Assembly (NCBI GenBank): GCA_014529385.2
Contig: CM043954.1
Span: 9,314,830-9,378,829, forward strand
DNA from: Adiantum capillus-veneris
Lineage: Eukaryota; Streptophyta; Polypodiopsida; Polypodiales; Pteridaceae
Direction of reading: 5' to 3'
DNA length: 64,000 nt
Shown here: piece by piece, positions 62,574 through 64,000 of the stretch
Position numbering within the stretch: the first letter of the stretch is position 1
Layout of the letters: each line of letters opens with the position of its first letter
Translations under genes and position numbers: made by a program
The notes under the pieces: generated by a model
Databases searched by the model: none
Seen by the model: only the letters and a program-made list of their open reading frames with translations
Told to the model about the DNA's origin: nothing

Positions 62574-64000
62574 TGGAGAGGGGGAATGGGGGAACACGCC
62601 CAGCACAAACAAACGGGCCTCTCTATAGCTCAGGGTATTCATAGCACCCCTATCCTCTCAGAAAACACCTTCAAAGAAAGACATAACACTAGCAGACCAC
62701 CGCCTACTCCATTGCCACTGCTCACACACTCTACAAACCACCACACAATATACACCTACTACCATTGCCTGTCTCCACCCTTACACACACACACAACCAC
62801 TCAATCTCACTCTCTCACTCAAAACACCATCGGTCCGAGGGGCACACACTTCCACACAAGAGGCAACTGTGGTTTGATTGCACTTCAAAAAACACATGCA
62901 CCGTCTTGCAATGCCATCACCATGGCCATTTTCAAGCAAAAGTTACAAAGGGGCTAGCTTGCTAGAGAACTTCACTTTGCAGGCTTCAAACAGCACCTCC
63001 AAAGGCCAAGAAAAAATCCCTTGATTTGATTCATTTTTTACTTTTATAGGGGGGGCCTTTAATTTGGGAATTTGCACTTTAATTGGTCCACCTGGCTGCT
63101 TGAATTGGTATCTTTTGGGAAAGAGGGCACCGCTTTGCTCTACTTCTCTCTTCTTCACTCTTTGCACTTGGGGGGGGCATTAGCGATGTCTCTATTGCCC
63201 CCTAGGCTTTCTATTTTTTTATTTTTTATCTCTTCACTTTTACCCCTATTGGCCTCAACCTTACAGTGCTCCATTTTTTACTTTGACTCTCCCTTTCCTC
63301 TATCCAACTCCTCTTTGTCCTCTTTTGGCCTTGCACTTGGCTTTGCTTTGCACCCTTTGATTTACCCGGACTCTTTGATCTTCCCCTTTGCCCAGCCACT
63401 TGGTTTGGGCCTACTTGGCCTTGCCTTTATGTTTACCCGGCCTCCTCCTCACTGCCCTCTATGCCTTGCCTCCGCGGGACTGTTCTCTTACCTGAGGGGG
63501 GGAGGCAATAGCGATGTCGCTATTGCCCCCTACCCTCTTCCTTTAAAAATTGGAGGCCACGTGGGAACTGCCCCTATTGGGCACCACGTCATCGCCACCA
63601 TTCCATTGCCGCACGGGCGCGCACGCCACTGCGCCGCCCCGCTCGCCTCCAAAACCGCCGTAACTGGCCACCCGCCGCCTGCGCAGCGCCTATGCCATAG
63701 CTCCACGAGCTCCAAGTTCTCCACCTTGTGATACACCCAATGGGCCTTGTGCCCCGGCTCATATAGCCCGCCAAGTTCTGACCCCCTTCCGCATATGGGT
63801 TCACTGCCCGCCACGTGGCAGCCCTAGCTTGAACGGCCTTCAAGGTCTCAACAATAAAATAAACTAAAACAAACCCCCTTTTGGCCTTGCCTTTACCTGG
63901 TCCCCATATCCTACCCTTGGGCCGGAACTGCGTGCCATCAAGCCGGGTCGAATCTTTGGCATACCGGTCTGGGCCCATGAAACCCTCTCCGCCTATGGAT
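62574..64000 (-). repeat. 5' LTR of gypsy-2, truncated by window
   Basis: Starts 'tggagagggggaatggggg' and is collinear with 55018-56500. TATA box at 63040-63049; hairpins at 63173-63202 and 63504-63527. Confidence 0.92.
63504..63527. repeat. LTR hairpin 2, second LTR copy
   Basis: Identical to the hairpin at 56002-56025. The companion hairpin at 63173-63202 has a G-to-T change in one arm. Confidence 0.85.

Larger units (their letters stand above)
55018..64000 (-). mobile_element. Ty3/gypsy-2 retrotransposon with archaeal-type RNase H, minus strand, 5' LTR cut by window end
   Basis: Left LTR 55018-57387; right LTR from 62574 to beyond the window. The primer site lies at 62557-62568 and a purine tract at about 57388-57398. 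The internal domain order is Gag, zinc knuckle, protease, reverse transcriptase, RNase H, second RNase H, integrase. The second RNase H is a hallmark described for the Tat group of plant gypsy elements. It is inserted in the LINE endonuclease region; the left flank is CACGC, and the right target duplication is outside the window. Confidence 0.92.

Overview
The window is repeat-dominated nuclear DNA of a land plant. It carries plant-type Ty3/gypsy, Ty1/copia, CACTA, MULE and LINE sequences, primer sites matching initiator-Met tRNA, long CT/GA microsatellites and GT-AG introns. A large-genome seedless plant such as a fern is plausible from the overall texture, but nothing here proves it. I see no intact host gene, no rRNA or tRNA gene and no CRISPR. 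Almost every coding region is a decayed mobile element.

Layout. (1) 1-23486: a degenerate Ty3/gypsy element (gypsy-1, + strand). Its RNase H region is split at base 1111 by an 18.8-kb insertion (1112-19926) with 143-bp LTRs, a tRNA-Met primer site, a purine tract and an AATTT target duplication. This insertion contains a MULE-type transposase (5266-8526, minus) and, at 13701-17651 (+), a 12-exon pseudogene. That pseudogene looks like an N-terminal ParB-like domain joined to a beta-order DNA amino-methyltransferase (motif IV before motif I). (2) 24262-40210: about 12 kb of a roughly 190-bp satellite whose unit is almost entirely two inverted repeats. It is interrupted by a gag-only LTR retrotransposon (26650-30141) and a small MITE (32039-32297). 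(3) 40211 to about 52237: a CACTA (En/Spm) element entering the satellite, with a decayed TNP2-type transposase. It is itself interrupted by a nearly intact Ty1/copia element (40778-46367, TSD AGTAA). (4) 52301-55017: a decayed LINE, minus strand. (5) 55018-64000: a Ty3/gypsy element (gypsy-2, minus strand) with 2.37-kb LTRs and a second, archaeal-type RNase H. Its 5' LTR runs off the window.

The nesting gives relative ages. The satellite predates the gag-only element, the MITE and CACTA. CACTA predates copia. The LINE predates gypsy-2, and gypsy-1 predates the short-LTR element.

The most unusual items are the intron-bearing ParB-like/methyltransferase pseudogene enclosed by retroelement LTRs, and the palindromic satellite. 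The methyltransferase reading comes from motifs read by eye; no database search was possible.
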